A DNA stretch of 64,000 nucleotides, taken from Paenibacillus sp. CAA11 (GTDB lineage Bacteria; Bacillota; Bacilli; Paenibacillales; Paenibacillaceae). The notes beneath the pieces are model-generated. The model saw nothing but the letters and a program-made list of their open reading frames with translations, was not told the DNA's origin and searched no databases. The stretch covers positions 3,922,501 to 3,986,500 of the forward strand of contig NZ_CP028922.1 in NCBI RefSeq assembly GCF_003060825.1, read 5' to 3'. A program made the position numbers and the translations under genes. Within the stretch, counting starts at the first letter, position 1. The number at the start of each line of letters is the position of its first letter. This document shows positions 17,744 through 26,376 of the stretch, one piece after another.

Positions 17744-20512
17744 CTACTTTCGGGACGCTATTTCAATATCTTCCGCAGCCCAGTGACCGGCAGGCACATC
17801 GCTCCAAGCTACAACCTGATCATCCAGGCCCAGCCCTCCATGAAGTTGGAACATACGGTTAATAATGACCACAGTTTCTGCACGAGTCAAAGTCGCATTC
17901 GGATGGAAAGTCCCGTCTGCATATCCCTTGATTAACCCTGTGCTCTGGGCAGCCTGAATGACCGATGCAGCCCAGTGCCCTTTAACATCTGTAAACCCAT
18001 CTGCAGCTGCTGAGCTGGACAGCGGAAGCTGTTCAACACGGGCAATGATCGCCGCCATTTCACCGCGGGTTACCGCTTCTTCTGGACGGAAGTTCCCATA
18101 GCCATCCCCGCTCATAATTGCCTTCTCTTTAATGGCTGCCAAAGCGTTGACAGCATACGAATTAGCAGGTACATCGCTATAGTTAAGCTTAACGCTAGAA
18201 GCTCCTTGTCCAATCCCCAGGTTGCGCGCCAGCATTACAGCCAGTTGAGAGCGGCTTACAGGGGCGTTCGGACGGAACGTACCGTCAACAAACCCGTGGA
18301 TATAGCCGGTATCCGGTGTAAGATCCACACCGTCCCACTGCAAAATGGTGAAGGTTCCGAACGCATTGGTAGAAACTTCAAGACCTGTGGTTCCCTCTTG
18401 CTCGGCAGGTTTGCCTTTGTCTAAGGAAACCTTGCCATCGGTAGTCTCAATCAGCACCGCCAGCGAATTCAGCAGCTGGCTGCGAAGTACCGGATCTTTC
18501 GGAATCTCTCGATTCCGAATCGGAATGGTCAGCGTTACCGGACGGTCGGACAGATTTGTCTCGATCTTCACAGGCCGTGAAGCGAGGGTAGGCGCCTGAT
18601 CAGCAGCCTTTTTCACAACCGGCTCATTTTGCACCCGGGTAAGCAAAGCTTTTTGATCAGAGCTGTCTTTTACAGGGACAAGACGGAAGTACAGGTCTTC
18701 ATCCAGACCCTCCAATGATGCGGCAGGAACCGCAATCGTTCCATGATCTGTATAGACCTCAAAACCAAGCCCCGCTTCGTTCACAGCTTTAATATCGTTC
18801 TTAGATATATTGAAGTCCACTTGATCGACTTCGTCCTTCACATCAGGAATAACTACGCGGATTTCCTTCTGGTTTTGTTTCTGCGCTTGAGCGATGGCTT
18901 CCTTCCACTCTGCAGAATCCATGTGAACTTTGTCGGTTGTCTTGCCATTGGTTGTTGTCCGCTCTAACCCGGTCTTGAATATTTCCTTCTCACTTGTTCC
19001 TAAATCAACCGAAATGATCAGCTTAGGAGAAGCAGGCTGACCTGACGGTGTACCGGTACCACTACCAGAGCTCGTAGAAGGATAGCTAGGAACCGGATCC
19101 GGCAGGCTCGGTGTCGTTGGCTCTACTACGACAGGTCCGTTATCCGGTGCTGGCGCTGGAATCTCAGGAGTCCCAGGAGTTCCGGTTCCAGGCTGATCCG
19201 TATTGGGATCTGGATTCGCAGGCGCCATGGCTCTGATCCAGAAATCAGAATAAGTCACAAAATTCCGGCTATCCCTTGCAGAAACCTGAATTCTGAACGC
19301 CGTCTTGTCTCCGAAATCCTGTGCTGCCAGCAGCTTATCGCCTTCAATTTTAAAATACTTATTATCATCTGCAAATTCCTTAGACGACACTAGATGATAG
19401 CTAAAAACCTCGCTGCTGCTGGAATAAGATTGCTTCAGAGAAGTCAGCTCGCTATCTGTTTCGTTCACCCAATTCGAATCAGGCTCCGTCTTCCCCGGCA
19501 TAATATAAGGATAAAACCCCGGTGGTGATGTGGGGAAAGGCTTGGTCCAGATGGACTTATCCCAATCCGTATAGTACGCATCATCTGCCAGCTGAGCATC
19601 TGTCAGCTTAGTACCGATGTTCTTGGTCGGATCATCTACCTGATGGGTATAGTAGAGATTGGAATATTCGGCTGTAGGCAGCACTTCTATAGCAGTGCCC
19701 AGCGTGTAGTAACAGTTGGTGTACACAAAGGACAGCTTACCGTCCAGTGTATGAACCATGCTGGCTCCATAGGGGATTTCCTTGGCTATATAGGTACCAT
19801 TGTTAATATCCCCAGTCGAAGTATTCACTCCAGCAATGCTGCCAAGTTTATCAATGTGGCAATACTGGAATTTCATAGCCGAAGTGAATTCTGTAATGAG
19901 TCCACGGTTCTCTCCGACCATGCCACCGCCAATCTCTCCGCCTGTACTCTGAATCTCGCCGCCAGCATTGACGCGGATGATCTTGCCGCCTTCTTCATTA
20001 ATTCCGGCAACCCCACCCGTATATGCGAAGTTATTGGCCACAAAAGCTAATTGAAGACCTAAATTCATGATCGTTCCCTTGTTTACAGCGAATAATCCTA
20101 CGCTATTCGTAGAGTTCAGCGGGTTCGCTGGATCTGCGGTACGATTCATATAAAGCCCTCGGATATAATGATCATTACCGTTAAATAAATGTACAGGAGC
20201 AAGAGGAACCCATCCTTCACCTCTGCCCGTATAAGTTCCTAAATTAAGATCGTTCATTAGAATAAAGCTCTTGTCGATCACTTTGCTCTCATCCTGGCCA
20301 ATCGCAATCAGGTCCTCGGGAGTATAAATCTGATAAGGATCTTCCTCCGTTCCGGCGCCTGTCCATGGAGCCTTAACCTCCGGGGTACCTACAGCATCTG
20401 TACCGCCCGTGTCGGCCTTAACACGCTCCTGCCCTATGCCAAACAAAGTTCCCATGAGCAGCATAACCACCATCAACATCGAGCATATTTTTCTACCTTT
20501 TGAAAAATCCAA
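17744..20512 (-). CDS. Exported wall protein with C-terminal SLH domains
   Basis: 922 residues if started at the TTG 20512 (GAGAGG about 11 bases upstream); an ATG 12 codons inside is the alternative. The signal peptide runs through MLMVVMLLMGTLFGIG. The N-terminal half holds GLUG-like repeats (YQIYTPEDLIAIG..., GLFAVNKGTIMNLGL, GGVAGINEEGG). A Pro/Gly/Asp linker follows at about 425-490, then a middle domain with DVPVTLTIP-like strands. The last ~187 residues carry S-layer homology repeats (YIHGFVDGTFRP, IMSGDGYGNFRPEEAVTRGEMA, LIKGYADGTFHPNATLTRAE), which bind secondary cell-wall polymer. The first and last repeats are incomplete at their ends, which is common. Ligand and function are unknown. 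Confidence 0.85.
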   Translation of the reverse strand: MDFSKGRKICSMLMVVMLLMGTLFGIGQERVKADTGGTDAVGTPEVKAPWTGAGTEEDPYQIYTPEDLIAIGQDESKVIDKSFILMNDLNLGTYTGRGEGWVPLAPVHLFNGNDHYIRGLYMNRTADPANPLNSTNSVGLFAVNKGTIMNLGLQLAFVANNFAYTGGVAGINEEGGKIIRVNAGGEIQSTGGEIGGGMVGENRGLITEFTSAMKFQYCHIDKLGSIAGVNTSTGDINNGTYIAKEIPYGASMVHTLDGKLSFVYTNCYYTLGTAIEVLPTAEYSNLYYTHQVDDPTKNIGTKLTDAQLADDAYYTDWDKSIWTKPFPTSPPGFYPYIMPGKTEPDSNWVNETDSELTSLKQSYSSSSEVFSYHLVSSKEFADDNKYFKIEGDKLLAAQDFGDKTAFRIQVSARDSRNFVTYSDFWIRAMAPANPDPNTDQPGTGTPGTPEIPAPAPDNGPVVVEPTTPSLPDPVPSYPSTSSGSGTGTPSGQPASPKLIISVDLGTSEKEIFKTGLERTTTNGKTTDKVHMDSAEWKEAIAQAQKQNQKEIRVVIPDVKDEVDQVDFNISKNDIKAVNEAGLGFEVYTDHGTIAVPAASLEGLDEDLYFRLVPVKDSSDQKALLTRVQNEPVVKKAADQAPTLASRPVKIETNLSDRPVTLTIPIRNREIPKDPVLRSQLLNSLAVLIETTDGKVSLDKGKPAEQEGTTGLEVSTNAFGTFTILQWDGVDLTPDTGYIHGFVDGTFRPNAPVSRSQLAVMLARNLGIGQGASSVKLNYSDVPANSYAVNALAAIKEKAIMSGDGYGNFRPEEAVTRGEMAAIIARVEQLPLSSSAAADGFTDVKGHWAASVIQAAQSTGLIKGYADGTFHPNATLTRAETVVIINRMFQLHGGLGLDDQVVAWSDVPAGHWAAEDIEIASRK

Positions 20513-20634
20513 GCTGTCGTCATCCTCTCTTCATGCCTTGTTCTGTCTGTTCTGTCAGTCTATCAAGCAGCTCTGAACGGATTCTGAACAATTCGTTAGA
20601 CAAGACAAGAACTGAATAAGAGAATGCAACAAAA

Positions 20635-20660
20635 AAAAGACCGGCATCTGCCGATCTTTC
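20635..20660 (-). terminator. Terminator of the 127-residue gene
   Basis: AGACCGGCA TC TGCCGATCT forms a hairpin with one mismatch, followed on the minus strand by T8. It starts a few bases after the stop at 20668. Confidence 0.85.
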
Positions 20661-20667
20661 CTATCAT

Positions 20668-21051
20668 TTAAATCCAAGCGCGGAGATTTACCTGCTTGAT
20701 AAACTCGGCTTGTGACATACCTTCCTGTGTTGGTTCAATAGGTTCCTCCGCATAAGCTGTGTCGCCGTTCATCACTTGATAGAACAGCTTCTCATTATGC
20801 GTAGCTAGGGCATAATCGATAAGAGCCTCACGCTCTACCCGCTCTACCTCTTGCTTGATAAGCCGATCCTCGGTTTCGATATCGCTCGCAGGAACGAAAT
20901 AATTGCGGCCCGCTTTAGGACAGCGGACGACATAATCGAACGCATTGTCCGGATTACGGTCGTAAGCAATAATGTAGCCATATTCCCCAACAGGAAGATT
21001 CTGCTCAAAAGCATCCTCGACGATAACAATCTTCTCTCCCAAACGCAGCAT
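20668..21051 (-). CDS. Conserved hypothetical protein (127 residues)
   Basis: Not recognised as a named family. It has a strong ribosome site (GGGGGG, then TAGACG before ATG), a promoter at 21089-21118 and a terminator, so expression is well supported. The N-terminal half (MLRLGEKIVIVEDAF...GYIIAYDRNPDNAFDYVVRCPKAGRNYFVPASDIE) looks like a small beta-rich fold of the kind that reads RNA or protein ligands. The C-terminal half is helical and acidic. There is no signal peptide or membrane segment. I recall similar uncharacterised proteins in Paenibacillus, but no function is claimed. Confidence 0.8.
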   Translation of the reverse strand: MLRLGEKIVIVEDAFEQNLPVGEYGYIIAYDRNPDNAFDYVVRCPKAGRNYFVPASDIETEDRLIKQEVERVEREALIDYALATHNEKLFYQVMNGDTAYAEEPIEPTQEGMSQAEFIKQVNLRAWI

Positions 21052-21088
21052 CGTCTACCCCCCTGATTATGAGTTAATTTATTTCTCT

Positions 21089-21118
21089 ATCCTACTAAAT
21101 GGAAGTAAGATTGGTCAA
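21089..21118 (-). promoter_or_regulatory. Sigma-A promoter of the 127-residue gene
   Basis: Minus strand: TTGACC (21113-21118), 18-base spacer, TAGGAT (21089-21094). The -10 lies 38 bases before the ATG. Confidence 0.6.
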
Positions 21119-21503
21119 GGAAGCAAACTATGAAAATAAAGTATATTTGATAAAATTTGATTGTGGCGTTGGCATCTATGGGATGAATTGCACCAAATTG
21201 ACCTTCTGAGCAATGATGAATTGCTGTAATTAGGTTATGTATTCTTTCTATGCCGATGGATCTCCAAACGTTCATGCCAAGGCTGCTCGATCTTGCCATG
21301 CTTCATAAACAGACGATTCCATGCGGTAGTTCTGAAGCAGAATTCCTTCCTCTCCCTATCCACGCAATCATCAGAGCGACGATGCCTGCAGCCTGTCTTA
21401 CGGACCATAGTCTCTATATCAAACGGATAATATCTTCCGGGATTCAAGCGGTTTCCCCCTTCAAAGGACCAAACTTGGACAAACTCCAAATACCAAATCT
21501 AGA
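21119..21503. other. Unassigned gap without a supported gene
   Basis: About 385 bases between the promoter of the 127-residue gene and the terminator of the MBL gene. Short open frames exist on both strands (for example 21235-21489 minus and 21250-21561 plus), but none has a ribosome site, a recognisable domain or a consistent neighbour. It could be the decayed remnant of a gene or mobile element. Confidence 0.5.
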
Positions 21504-21545
21504 CAAAAAAAGAACGCAAACCGGGATGGATTCCACAGCTTGCGT
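21504..21545 (-). terminator. Terminator of the MBL/thioredoxin-like operon
   Basis: Minus strand: ACGCAA ... TTGCGT stem with inner pairing, followed by TCT7. It is about 115 bases downstream of the MBL gene stop (21660). Confidence 0.7.
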
Positions 21546-21659
21546 GCTTCGCGATAATTAACATTTGTTAAATTAAGTATATCCTATCAAAGTAAATTCT
21601 AGTTGTCCAGCCATTTTGACTTTTTTCGCCGAAATTATGGTAAATTCCTTAGTAGCCCA

Positions 21660-22292
21660 TTATGATCCAGGAACATAAGGATTATGCGCCCGCTCATACC
21701 CAATCGTTGTCCTTGGCCCATGCCCCGGATACACTGTCACTCCGTCCTCCATGCGGTACAGCGTCAACCGGATCGAATCGATCAAGTCGCGCTCCCGGCC
21801 ACCTGGAAGGTCTGTTCTTCCAACTCCTGCACGAAACAAAACATCTCCCGAGAACAAGTGATTTCCGCATAGAAAGCTGACACTTCCCGGAGAGTGCCCC
21901 GGTGTATGAAATACCTCGAATTCATGACCAAGAAAACTCAGCTTCTGCCCTTGCGCCAAATCGTATTCAGCTCTATCTACCGCAATAGGTGGTGTTACTT
22001 GCGGCCACATCGTTGAACCGTTAAGCTTAGGCGTATCCAGCCAGTCCGCTTCAAGAGGATGAACATAAACCGGACAGTCCTTTGCCTTACGGATCTCGTC
22101 CACGCCGCCAATGTGGTCAAAATGCGCATGTGTCAGTAAAATAGCTTCAATATCCAAATCAGCAATCCGGCGAAGCAGCGGCCCTGGATTCATCCCCGGA
22201 TCTATAATGATCGCCTTCCCCGGCTCTTCGCCTTGGATAAGATAAGCATTTGTCTGAAGGGGACCCAGTGAAAAAGACTCAATATTCAGCAT
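21660..22292 (-). CDS. MBL-fold metallo-hydrolase, glyoxalase II-like
   Basis: 210 residues. The zinc-binding motif THAHFDHIGG, then HTPGHSPGS, the metal-bridging Asp in SGDVLFRAGVGRTDLPGG and a late His in PGHGP are all present, so the enzyme should be active. Close relatives (YqgX/YcbL-like) hydrolyse thioesters such as bacillithiol or glutathione conjugates, but the substrate here is not known. Its ATG follows the thioredoxin-like gene stop by four bases; the two are one transcription unit. Confidence 0.92.
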   Translation of the reverse strand: MLNIESFSLGPLQTNAYLIQGEEPGKAIIIDPGMNPGPLLRRIADLDIEAILLTHAHFDHIGGVDEIRKAKDCPVYVHPLEADWLDTPKLNGSTMWPQVTPPIAVDRAEYDLAQGQKLSFLGHEFEVFHTPGHSPGSVSFLCGNHLFSGDVLFRAGVGRTDLPGGRERDLIDSIRLTLYRMEDGVTVYPGHGPRTTIGYERAHNPYVPGS

Positions 22293-22296
22293 CCTC

Positions 22297-22869
22297 TTAA
22301 ACCTTCGAGATCAGCTCACGCAGTTCGGATACAATAACCGCGTGAATTCCCGTTCCCTCTCCATATCTCTTCTGCATCTCCTGGCGGGCCACCGCAATTT
22401 TAGCTTCATAATCCGGGGCTTCCCGGTCCGGGTTAGCCTGCTTGAAGGCTACCATGACTTCCTGTACATGCTTTGGACGAGGACCCCAGTGTCCTAGCAC
22501 ATGGCCGCCTGTATCCGCAATAATTACGATTGGCACGGATCTTCCGCCCATGGTTAGAAAGTCATCCATCACTTCCGGATTCTCCTCAAGGATCAATACT
22601 TCCGTAGGAATTCCCGACACTTCAAGCGCGCGAAAGACAACCGGAACGTTGCGCACAACGTCTCCGCACCAATCCGCAGCCAAAATAAGCACACGCAGAT
22701 CATCCCTATGGTTCAGGCTCTCAAAGAACTCCCGATCCTCCTGATTAGCCCAGGTGAACTGATCGTACCACGACTGGAAAGCTTCTTTATTGCGCGTCAT
22801 AGAAGCGATGAACTCTTTCGGCTGAAGTCCAGTGCCAAACTTATTGGCTACATTCTTCTTACTGCTCAT
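22297..22869 (-). CDS. Thioredoxin-family protein with a single active-site Cys
   Basis: 190 residues from the ATG at 22869 (AAAGGGG 8 bases upstream); the ATG two codons earlier is too close. The centre has the thioredoxin-like strand and motif LILAADWCGDVVRNVPVVF, where the second Cys of CxxC is absent, followed by the cis-Pro region GGRSVPIVIIAD. This fits the thioredoxin_9-type family, in which one Cys is usual, so it need not be a loss. It may act in thiol exchange or bacillithiol chemistry; this is inference. It is the first gene of a two-gene unit with the MBL hydrolase. Confidence 0.85.
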   Translation of the reverse strand: MSSKKNVANKFGTGLQPKEFIASMTRNKEAFQSWYDQFTWANQEDREFFESLNHRDDLRVLILAADWCGDVVRNVPVVFRALEVSGIPTEVLILEENPEVMDDFLTMGGRSVPIVIIADTGGHVLGHWGPRPKHVQEVMVAFKQANPDREAPDYEAKIAVARQEMQKRYGEGTGIHAVIVSELRELISKV

Positions 22870-23002
22870 TCTCATATCCCCTTTTTTGCAAAATGGTTAA
22901 CATCGCTTGATTTATAGGCCAGTGATCATGAATTCATTCTAGCATTCAGGTACATCCATGAACAAGTTGCCCCAAGCTTCTGAAAGCAAGCCGCTCGCCC
23001 TG

Positions 23003-23893
23003 CTATGTATGGAATCGGCTGCGAAATTTCGCCGGAGATTCCCCCGTCCAACGCTTGAACTGACGGCTGAAATGCGCAATATCCTTATAGCCAAGCCGGA
23101 TGGATATCGCTTCTATAGAAAGCTCGGGAGCCATCAAGGCCAGCTTCGCCTTTTTCAGCTTCAACGCAGATAAATACTGTCTCGGGGACATGCCGTACAC
23201 CTGATGAAACATCCGGTTGCAGGAAGATGCACTGTAGCCCAGCTGCTCAGTGATCTCTCTGATAGTCTTAAGAGAAGTCTCCTGTTCTTCCTGCCCCGCT
23301 AAGCTCTCCTGCATCTTCACACTATTCTCCAGCGCAGCCGCGATTTCCGAGGCGACACCAATCGTGCGGGTGCCCTCAGCGTTATCCGCAAAGCTCGACA
23401 AGATTTCGCTAAGTCCCGCGAACAGTTCAAATACAGCTGACAGGATCAACATTTTGTCGGCAAGCTTCGGCATGCTGCTGGATGAGGTTAACGCAATCAG
23501 TTTATCAAGACTCGGCCTAATCTTCTGAGCGAGAGGACTTGCTGAGGGGCAGTATCTTGGCTCATTATGGCATAGGAGCTCCCGAAGCACCCGTTCGTCA
23601 ACGTCAAAATGCAGACAATAGTAAGTCATCGGCTGCTCGCCGATCACACGGCTTTCATGCACATCCTCAGGGCGCAGCAGGACTAGATCACCGGGCTGCT
23701 GCACATGGCGCCGTCCGTTGACAATCATCTCCTGGCTCCCCTCCAGCACAAGATTCACTTCAAAGAGCGGATGGCGATCTTTCGGGTAAAACCATTCCTT
23801 CGTAACAGTGCGCACATGCGCTGCAAAAATCCGAAATGTAGAGTCCATATCGGGCAGCATATAGTCTGCAATTTGATATTTTGAGCCTTCCAA
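23003..23893 (-). CDS. AraC-family regulator divergent from beta-xylosidase
   Basis: 296 residues, started at TTG 23893 with GGAGG six bases upstream; an ATG 11 codons inside is a weaker choice. The N-terminus is a cupin-type sugar-sensing domain (HPLFEVNLVLEGSQEMIVNGRRHVQQPGDLVLLRPEDVHES). The C-terminal ~100 residues form the AraC double helix-turn-helix (TEQLGYSASSCNRMFHQVYGMSPRQYL and RLGYKDIAHFSRQFKRWTGESPAKF). It is transcribed away from the xylosidase gene. Two 11-base direct repeats 21 bases apart in the shared gap are its likely operator. It probably activates the xylosidase on a xylo-sugar signal. Confidence 0.9.
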   Translation of the reverse strand: MEGSKYQIADYMLPDMDSTFRIFAAHVRTVTKEWFYPKDRHPLFEVNLVLEGSQEMIVNGRRHVQQPGDLVLLRPEDVHESRVIGEQPMTYYCLHFDVDERVLRELLCHNEPRYCPSASPLAQKIRPSLDKLIALTSSSSMPKLADKMLILSAVFELFAGLSEILSSFADNAEGTRTIGVASEIAAALENSVKMQESLAGQEEQETSLKTIREITEQLGYSASSCNRMFHQVYGMSPRQYLSALKLKKAKLALMAPELSIEAISIRLGYKDIAHFSRQFKRWTGESPAKFRSRFHT

Positions 23894-23934
23894 GCCTATC
23901 CTCCTCCTCTTTCAAGCCCTGTCCAAACGCTGGT

Positions 23935-23966
23935 TGATTTGGGTAAATAAACAGCTGATTTGGATA
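23935..23966 (+). promoter_or_regulatory. Direct-repeat operator candidate for the AraC regulator
   Basis: TGATTTGGGTA (23935-23945) and TGATTTGGATA (23956-23966) match at 10 of 11 positions and are spaced exactly 21 bases, two helical turns. They lie upstream of a -10-like TATACT at 23990-23995 that has no good -35. This is the expected arrangement for an AraC-type activator. Confidence 0.55.
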
Positions 23967-24038
23967 TGGGTTCCAAATTCCCACCTTGTTATACTTAACG
24001 TACCATATGAGCTTCACCTATTACAGGAGGTAATCTGA

Positions 24039-26201
24039 ATGGATAAAAAAATGTTCTTCAATGCTCACCATTCACCAATAGGAGCCTTCGCCAGCTTCAC
24101 CCTGGGCTATCCGGGCAAAAGCGGCGGCTTTGATCTTGAAATCGCTTCCCCGCCTGATCAGAACATCTATATCGGCCTGCAGGAGGACGGGAAATCCCAG
24201 TATCGGGCGCTGCCCTTCTTCGAGGACGCCAGGAATGACCGGAGCCGGTATACATCAGATGACGAGGAACAGGACCTTCAGCCAGGCCCCTCATCGTCTT
24301 CCGAATTGATTGTACCCTTTACCAGACATGAAATCTCCCGGACGTTCCAAGCAGCCACAGACAGCTGGCAGGCCGGCGATTTGACCTTTACCCTCTACTC
24401 CCCGTTCGGCCCTGTCCCGGAGCCTGGAAAAGCTGAAGAAGAGGAGCTGAAATTCGCGCTGTTGCCCGCTGTTCTAGCAGAAATTACAATTGATAATACA
24501 AAAGGACTTCATACCCGTAAAGCCTTCTTCGGCTTCCAAAAAAATGATCCCTACACCGCGATCCGCAGAATTTCGGATACGACCGGCGGCAAGTTAAGCG
24601 GGATTGCACAGGGCCGCCACATTGCGATTGCTGCCAAGGATCCCCGCGTCCGGGAAGGCGGATACTTCTCCCTGGAGGGCATCCTGCAGCCCAAAGTGGA
24701 GGAGAATCTCAGATTCGGCCTTGGCTCGGTGGGTGCTCTGCTCATGGATGTTCAGCCGGGGGAGAAAGCCGTATTCCGGTTTGCTCTATGCTTTTACCGC
24801 GGAGGGATTGTGACTACGGGGATAGATGCAGCCTATTATTACACCCGGTACTACTCCAATATTGAAGAGGTCGCCGGCTATGCACTGGAGCACTTCGAGA
24901 AGAAGCTGGAGGTCACTCGCTCAGCAAACCAGCTGATTCACTCAGCTTCTCTAAGCGGTGACCAGCAGTTCATGCTGGCTCATGCCATACGCAGCTACTA
25001 TGGCTCAACAGAGCTCCTAGATCATGACGGAGAACCACTCTGGATTGTGAATGAGGGCGAATACCGCATGATGAACACCTTCGACCTCACAGTGGATCAG
25101 CTATTCTACGAGCTGCGAATGAACCCCTGGACCGTCAAAAATGAACTTGATCTGTTTATCCAAAGATACAGCTATACTGACACCGTCCGTTTTCCGGGCG
25201 AGAAACGGGAATATCCGGGCGGAATCAGCTTTACCCATGACATGGGCGTGGCCAATTCCTTCTCAAGGCCCGGCTTCTCCACTTATGAGCTGCATGCCAT
25301 CGACGACTGCTTCTCTCATATGACCCATGAGCAGCTGGTCAACTGGGTGCTCACTGCTGCTGTTTATGTGCAGCAGACTGGAGACCAGGACTGGCTCAAC
25401 CAGCATCTTGGGCTGTTCGAACAGTGCCTTGAGAGCATGGTTCACCGTGATCATCCCGAGCCCAGTCAGCGCAGCGGCCTCATGGGATTGGACAGTTCCC
25501 GAACGATGGGCGGTGCCGAGATTACCACCTACGACAGCCTGGATGTCTCGCTTGGCCAGGCCCGCAACAACATCTATCTGGCCGGAAAATGCTGGGCCGC
25601 TTATGTTGCCATGGAGAAGCTGTTTGAAGAGCATCAGCTCCCTGAGGCTGCAAAACTTGCCGGACATCAGGCTGTGCTATGTGCACAGACGATTACCGGC
25701 CAGGTTCAGCCGGAAGGGCATATCCCGGCAGTGATTAAGGAGGGCAATAATTCCAAGATCATTCCGGCCATTGAAGGGCTGATCTTCCCGCTCTTCACGG
25801 GCTGTGAGGAGGCATTGGAGCCCGGCGGCCGATTCGGTGATTACATCCAGGCCCTCTCCGTTCACTTTAATACCGTGCTGGCCAAGGGAGTCTGTCTCTT
25901 TGAGAATGGAGGATGGAAGCTGTCCTCTACAAGCGACAATTCGTGGCTCAGCAAAATCTATCTCTGCCAATTTATCGCCCGCCGCATCCTGGGCCACCCC
26001 TGGGATGAACAAGGGCACGCAGCAGATGCTGCTCATGCCGCCTGGCTCACCTCTGACGAGAATGCTTACTGGAGCTGGAGTGATCAGATGAAGGCCGGAA
26101 TTATCTGCGGCAGCAGATACTACCCTCGGGGCGTTACGGCCATTCTGTGGCTGGATGAAGAGCCTTTGAGTAAAGGAACGTCTGAGCGAGCAGCCAGATA
26201 G
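24039..26201 (+). CDS. xynB: GH52 beta-xylosidase
   Basis: 720 residues, the family length; the ribosome site AGGAGG lies upstream of ATG. The whole protein aligns by eye with the GH52 xylosidase XynB2 of Geobacillus stearothermophilus, starting FFNAHHSPIGAFASFTLGYPGKSGG. The expected nucleophile is Glu339 in VNEGEYRMMNTFDL and the acid/base Asp499 in TTYDSLDVSLGQARNN; both are offset by four from the Geobacillus enzyme (335 and 495). No signal peptide is seen, so it should act in the cytoplasm on imported xylo-oligosaccharides. It is monocistronic, ended by a two-way hairpin at 26312-26348 and regulated by the divergent AraC gene. No xylan transporter is adjacent. Confidence 0.97.
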   Translation: MDKKMFFNAHHSPIGAFASFTLGYPGKSGGFDLEIASPPDQNIYIGLQEDGKSQYRALPFFEDARNDRSRYTSDDEEQDLQPGPSSSSELIVPFTRHEISRTFQAATDSWQAGDLTFTLYSPFGPVPEPGKAEEEELKFALLPAVLAEITIDNTKGLHTRKAFFGFQKNDPYTAIRRISDTTGGKLSGIAQGRHIAIAAKDPRVREGGYFSLEGILQPKVEENLRFGLGSVGALLMDVQPGEKAVFRFALCFYRGGIVTTGIDAAYYYTRYYSNIEEVAGYALEHFEKKLEVTRSANQLIHSASLSGDQQFMLAHAIRSYYGSTELLDHDGEPLWIVNEGEYRMMNTFDLTVDQLFYELRMNPWTVKNELDLFIQRYSYTDTVRFPGEKREYPGGISFTHDMGVANSFSRPGFSTYELHAIDDCFSHMTHEQLVNWVLTAAVYVQQTGDQDWLNQHLGLFEQCLESMVHRDHPEPSQRSGLMGLDSSRTMGGAEITTYDSLDVSLGQARNNIYLAGKCWAAYVAMEKLFEEHQLPEAAKLAGHQAVLCAQTITGQVQPEGHIPAVIKEGNNSKIIPAIEGLIFPLFTGCEEALEPGGRFGDYIQALSVHFNTVLAKGVCLFENGGWKLSSTSDNSWLSKIYLCQFIARRILGHPWDEQGHAADAAHAAWLTSDENAYWSWSDQMKAGIICGSRYYPRGVTAILWLDEEPLSKGTSERAAR

Positions 26202-26210
26202 CAAGTTTTT

Positions 26211-26301
26211 ATATAGAATGAACTAAAGAAATGAACGTTATAGGATCGTATTAGGCCGTGGTGATAGAAAGCTCAATGTAAAATTTTAGTTCAATCTATA
26301 T
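26211..26301. repeat. MITE-like palindromic element
   Basis: Terminal inverted repeats of 17 bases, ATATAGAATGAACTAAA at 26211-26227 and its near-exact complement around 26284-26301 (one mismatch), enclose about 57 bases that also pair imperfectly, so the whole folds as a long hairpin. No coding capacity. It sits between the xylosidase stop and the terminator. Only one copy was noticed in this window. Confidence 0.55.
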
Positions 26302-26311
26302 ATCTATAAAT

Positions 26312-26348
26312 AAAGCACGCTGCCAGGTTAGCCTGAAAGCGTGCTTTT
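26312..26348. terminator. Two-way terminator between xynB and dedA
   Basis: AAAGCACGC (26312-26320) pairs with GCGTGCTTT (26339-26347), with T residues after the stem in the plus direction and A residues before it. It serves the convergent genes xynB (+) and dedA (-). Confidence 0.85.
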
Positions 26349-26376
26349 AATCGTTTGATCTATAGCCGAAGGTTTG

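Noticed and set aside
22297..22869. Loss of an active-site Cys in the thioredoxin-like protein as a striking defect
   Set aside because: Single-Cys WCGD motifs are usual in this thioredoxin subfamily, so it is not a clear mutation.
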